Assembly: GCA_024398135.1 (NCBI GenBank)
Contig: CP073750.1
Coordinates: forward strand, 496,001 to 560,000
Reading direction: 5' to 3'
From: a bacterium SCSIO 12643
Lineage (GTDB): Bacteria; Bacteroidota; Bacteroidia; Flavobacteriales_G; Salibacteraceae
DNA length: 64,000 nt
Positions 61,263-64,000 of this stretch are shown piece by piece. The position numbers and the translations under genes are program-made. The notes under the pieces are model-generated. The model saw only the letters and a list, made by a program, of their open reading frames with translations, had not been told where the DNA came from and made no database searches. Positions within the stretch are counted from its first letter, which is position 1. Each line of letters begins with the position of its first letter.

Positions 61263-63152
61263 ATGTCAACAACAATGAAGACCCCCGGGGTTTATATCCA
61301 GGAACTGGATGCTTTTGGAAATGCGGTTGTACCAGTTGCAACTGCAGTACCGGCATTTATTGGGTATACAGCAAAGACTTCCTACAATGGGAAAAGTCTG
61401 GTAAACAAAGCTGTTAAAGTGACTTCTTTAACAGAATTCCTAACCATTTTTGGAAATACACCTCCAGAAGTTCAATACAATATCACCTCATCGATATTAC
61501 CTGAACGAATTGAAACCTTACAAGAAATTGCCGCCCAAGCTGCTGCAAATTTAGCTGCTGCTCAGGCTGTGGTTGATAAGGTAAAAGCTGCAAAAGGAAC
61601 GCCAACACCTGCGGAGACTAAAGCGGTAACCGATGCCACTACTGCGGATACCAATGCAAAAAAAGCGGTAACTGATGCGCAGGCAGACAAAAACATCGCT
61701 GCATTAACCGCTGCTCAAACTGCGCTGACAAAAGCTCAGGAAGCAAAACCTCAGGTCCCAGCTGATATAACCAAAGCACAGGCTGCTGTAAAAGCTGCGC
61801 AAGATGTATTTACTAAACTGGAAGCTGAAGCTAGTTTTAATAGCGAAGGATACGCTTATAACATCAAGAACAAAACCATCAATTACAGATTATATAGCAG
61901 TATTAAATTCTTCTATGAAAATGGCGGGGGTGATTGTTATATCATGACGATCGGCACATATGATTATACCAAAGAGGCTATCACCGATACTACAGATTTT
62001 ACAAATGCCATCACACTTCTAAAAAAGGAAACTGAACCTACAATGTTGGTCATTCCAGATGTGGTTGAGATTATGGACCCAACAGCTGATCCTACATCAG
62101 CGACATACTTACAAGATAAGTACGCTAATGCTTATTCTCTTCAAAGTGAAATGCTAAATCACTGTGGAGATATGATGAATCGTGTGGCTGTTCTGGATAT
62201 TCCTGGTGGTTTTAGCGAGCCATTAGTTGGGACCACAAGTGTAGAACAATTTAGAAATAGTGTGGAACCTTCAATATCTAAATTCAATAGTTACGGAGCG
62301 GTATACTACCCTTGGTTACATACTACGGTTTATCAAACATCAGAGATTTCTTTTAAAAATGTTGAAAAAGCGTCTTATGCTCAAGTTCAACAAATGCTGA
62401 CTGCTGAATTTACCGATCCTAAAAAAGGACTAAATTCTGATATGGCAAAAATCATTTCTGCTTTTGCTACCCCTCCTGGAGCAGATGCACCTCAATTAGA
62501 TGCTGCAGATACCATTTTACAGAACCTTAGTAAATCTTATCAATTATTGATGGGTGCAATTATGGGCAACATGAACCTTATGGCACCTAGTGCGGGTATG
62601 GCTGGTGTATATACCACTGTAGATAATAATGAAGGTGTTTGGATAGCTCCAGCTAATGTTGGGGTACAAAGCACTATTTCTCCTGCAATTAAAATTGACA
62701 ATGCCATGCAGGAAGACCTAAATGTTCCAATTAATGGTAAATCAGTATGTGCGATTCGTGCATTCACCGGACGTGGAAATTTGGTTTGGGGAGCCAGAAC
62801 TTTAGATGGTAACTCTAACGATTGGAGATACATCAATGTACGTAGAACCCTTATTTACATTGAACAATCGGTAAAAGAAGCTGCTAAAGCTTATGTATTT
62901 GCGCCAAACGATGCCGGTACCTGGGTAGACGTAAAAGGAATGATTGACAATTTCCTTACCGGGTTATGGAATCAAGGTGGATTAGTTGGTCCTAAACCAG
63001 CAGATGCATTCTCTGTAAGTGTTGGACTGGGAAGTACGATGACTGGAGATGATATTCTAAATGGAATTATGAGAGTTGCTGTAAAAGTAGCTGTATCTCG
63101 TCCTGCGGAATTCATTGAAATCACATTCCAACAAGAAATGCAAAAAGGTTAA
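61263..63152 (+). CDS. Contractile tail sheath protein with Ala-rich insertion
   Basis: A 629-residue sheath subunit of a phage-tail-like injection system. The N-terminus (MKTPGVYIQELDAFGNAVVP, AVPAFIGYT, FLTIFGNTPP), SSIKFFYENGGGDCYIMTIG, the middle RVAVLDIPGG and the C-terminal domain (NGKSVCAIRAFTGRGNLVWGARTLDG, WRYINVRRTLIYIEQS, AEFIEITFQQEMQKG) are those of eCIS/phage sheaths. Residues about 79-191 form an Ala/Lys/Gln/Thr-rich, probably coiled-coil insertion absent from the core fold. The start is the ATG at 61263; the second ATG (61275) would also keep the KTPGVYIQE core. Confidence 0.93.
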   Translation: MSTTMKTPGVYIQELDAFGNAVVPVATAVPAFIGYTAKTSYNGKSLVNKAVKVTSLTEFLTIFGNTPPEVQYNITSSILPERIETLQEIAAQAAANLAAAQAVVDKVKAAKGTPTPAETKAVTDATTADTNAKKAVTDAQADKNIAALTAAQTALTKAQEAKPQVPADITKAQAAVKAAQDVFTKLEAEASFNSEGYAYNIKNKTINYRLYSSIKFFYENGGGDCYIMTIGTYDYTKEAITDTTDFTNAITLLKKETEPTMLVIPDVVEIMDPTADPTSATYLQDKYANAYSLQSEMLNHCGDMMNRVAVLDIPGGFSEPLVGTTSVEQFRNSVEPSISKFNSYGAVYYPWLHTTVYQTSEISFKNVEKASYAQVQQMLTAEFTDPKKGLNSDMAKIISAFATPPGADAPQLDAADTILQNLSKSYQLLMGAIMGNMNLMAPSAGMAGVYTTVDNNEGVWIAPANVGVQSTISPAIKIDNAMQEDLNVPINGKSVCAIRAFTGRGNLVWGARTLDGNSNDWRYINVRRTLIYIEQSVKEAAKAYVFAPNDAGTWVDVKGMIDNFLTGLWNQGGLVGPKPADAFSVSVGLGSTMTGDDILNGIMRVAVKVAVSRPAEFIEITFQQEMQKG

Positions 63153-63185
63153 TCATTAAATCAATAACATTAAAAACATATAATT

Positions 63186-63644
63186 ATGGCAGACGGAGCT
63201 ACTCAAGATAATGTGTGGCCATTACCAAAGTTTTACTTTAAAGTAAACTTAGGCTCACAAGATAATACGGTTTCTTTCCAGGAAGTTTCAGGCTTAGAAA
63301 CAGAAACACAACCTATCGAATACAGACACGGAGATAGTAAGGTTTTCTCTACTATTAAAATGCCTGGAATCGCGAAAACAGGAAATGTTACCCTAAAAAA
63401 AGGTGTGTTTGTTAAAGACAATAACTTCTGGAAATGGTATGACGCGATTAAAATGAATACCATTAAAAGAGAAACGGTTACGATCCAATTGTTAGACGAA
63501 AAAGGAAGTCCTACGATGACCTGGACCCTGACCAATGCATGGCCAACAAAAATTTCCAGCCCTGATTTAAAATCAGATGCCAATGAAGTGGCAGTTGAAA
63601 CACTGGAATTGGCTCATGAAGGATTGACGATTGCAAACAGTTAA
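63186..63644 (+). CDS. Tail tube protein (first copy)
   Basis: A 152-residue protein of the phage tail-tube (gp19) family of contractile injection systems, with PLPKFYFKVNLG, SFQEVSGLETETQPIEYRHG, KMPGIAKTGNVTLKKGVF and MTWTLTNAWPTKISSPDL. It assembles into hexameric rings that form the inner tube. Gene order after the sheath and a 33-base gap are typical. A second tube protein follows two bases after its stop. Confidence 0.93.
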   Translation: MADGATQDNVWPLPKFYFKVNLGSQDNTVSFQEVSGLETETQPIEYRHGDSKVFSTIKMPGIAKTGNVTLKKGVFVKDNNFWKWYDAIKMNTIKRETVTIQLLDEKGSPTMTWTLTNAWPTKISSPDLKSDANEVAVETLELAHEGLTIANS

Positions 63645-63646
63645 TC

Positions 63647-64000
63647 ATGAACTCATATCCTCCAGTATCATTTTATTTTAAGCTTTCATTTTCCGGCATT
63701 TCCGGACAAGTGGAAGCTTCCTTTAAGGAAGTTTCAGGAATAACAATGGAAATGGGGATAGAAGAAATTGCAGAGGGAGGAATCAACGGTTATAAACATC
63801 GTGTTCCTACCACTGCAAAATTTTCAAATCTGGTTTTAAAACGTGGTTTAGTACCTAAAGATTCCGAACTCGCGGAATGGTGTACCAATACAATAAGCGG
63901 AAATTTGGAAGAATTGGTAGAAACGAAAATGATCACAGTTCATCTACTTGAAGCATCACGTAAACCGCTAAAGTCATGGAGTTTTAATAATGCCTGGCCA
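63647..64000 (+). CDS. Tail tube protein (second copy, 3' partial)
   Basis: The frame is open to the window end. The 118 visible codons match the tail-tube (gp19) family: PPVSFYFKLSFSG, ASFKEVSGITMEMGIEEIAEG, GYKHRVPTTAKFSNLVLKRG and WSFNNAWP at the cut. It differs clearly from the first tube protein, so it is a distinct paralogue of the Afp1/Afp5 kind, probably forming the tube initiator or baseplate-proximal ring. Begins two bases after the preceding stop. Confidence 0.9.
   Translation, partial: MNSYPPVSFYFKLSFSGISGQVEASFKEVSGITMEMGIEEIAEGGINGYKHRVPTTAKFSNLVLKRGLVPKDSELAEWCTNTISGNLEELVETKMITVHLLEASRKPLKSWSFNNAWP

Noticed and set aside
1-64000. tRNA, rRNA, CRISPR array, insertion sequence or integrase
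   Set aside because: None could be recognised by reading the gaps and the translated frames; tRNA absence was judged by eye only.

Overview
The window comes from an AT-rich member of the Bacteroidota, most likely the order Flavobacteriales. Four secreted proteins end in type A sorting domains of the type IX secretion system. The best promoter matches are of the TTG / TAnnTTTG form used by this phylum. Several gene neighbourhoods are familiar from flavobacteria: fur-purA; an lptD gene divergent from an amidase-MCE-Fe-S run; and an OstA-like protein. Family and species cannot be fixed from the sequence alone.

Layout. 0-7 kb holds a 5'-truncated Asp/Asn beta-hydroxylase-like gene, a small membrane protein, an outer-membrane barrel, the K+ uptake pair trkA-trkH, an NlpC/P60 peptidase and a thiolase. 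7-12 kb holds an H-NOX heme sensor overlapping a large hybrid histidine kinase, and a secreted protein of unknown role. 12-16 kb holds fur-purA and an LptA/OstA-like protein. 15.7-21.6 kb, minus strand, holds a DinB-like protein, a Kazal-type lipoprotein and a run of amidase, MlaD-type MCE protein, two Fe-S proteins and a small conserved protein. This run is divergent from lptD (21.7-24.4 kb). 24.4-29.8 kb holds an exported MsrA, a two-copy spondin-domain lipoprotein, an OmpR-type two-component pair, a second DinB protein, a broken small membrane-protein gene and a YbjQ protein. 29.9-33.9 kb is a probable metal-uptake operon (porin, imelysin, di-heme oxidoreductase) behind two copies of a palindromic operator. 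34-37.8 kb holds PBP1A, a heme-binding protein and a membrane-spanning winged-helix regulator. 38-49.5 kb is accessory: T9SS-exported proteins, a decayed lipoprotein gene, a second MsrA, an endonuclease I, an ABC-F ATPase and a candidate small RNA. 49.6-52 kb holds CDP-6-deoxysugar genes. 52-57 kb holds overlapping SCO/YwqK-like/YHYH genes and a B12-dependent ribonucleotide reductase, followed by an 832-base stretch without a credible gene.

From 57.6 kb to the right edge lies the start of a contractile injection system. In order it encodes a GH18-like protein with C-terminal membrane helices, a small membrane protein, a DUF4255/Pvc16-type cap protein, an unrecognised 337-residue protein, a tail sheath and two tail-tube proteins, the last cut by the window end. 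The sheath carries a roughly 110-residue Ala-rich helical insertion. This is the most interesting system in the window. The candidate small RNA at 48.3 kb and the duplicated operator at 33.8 kb come next.
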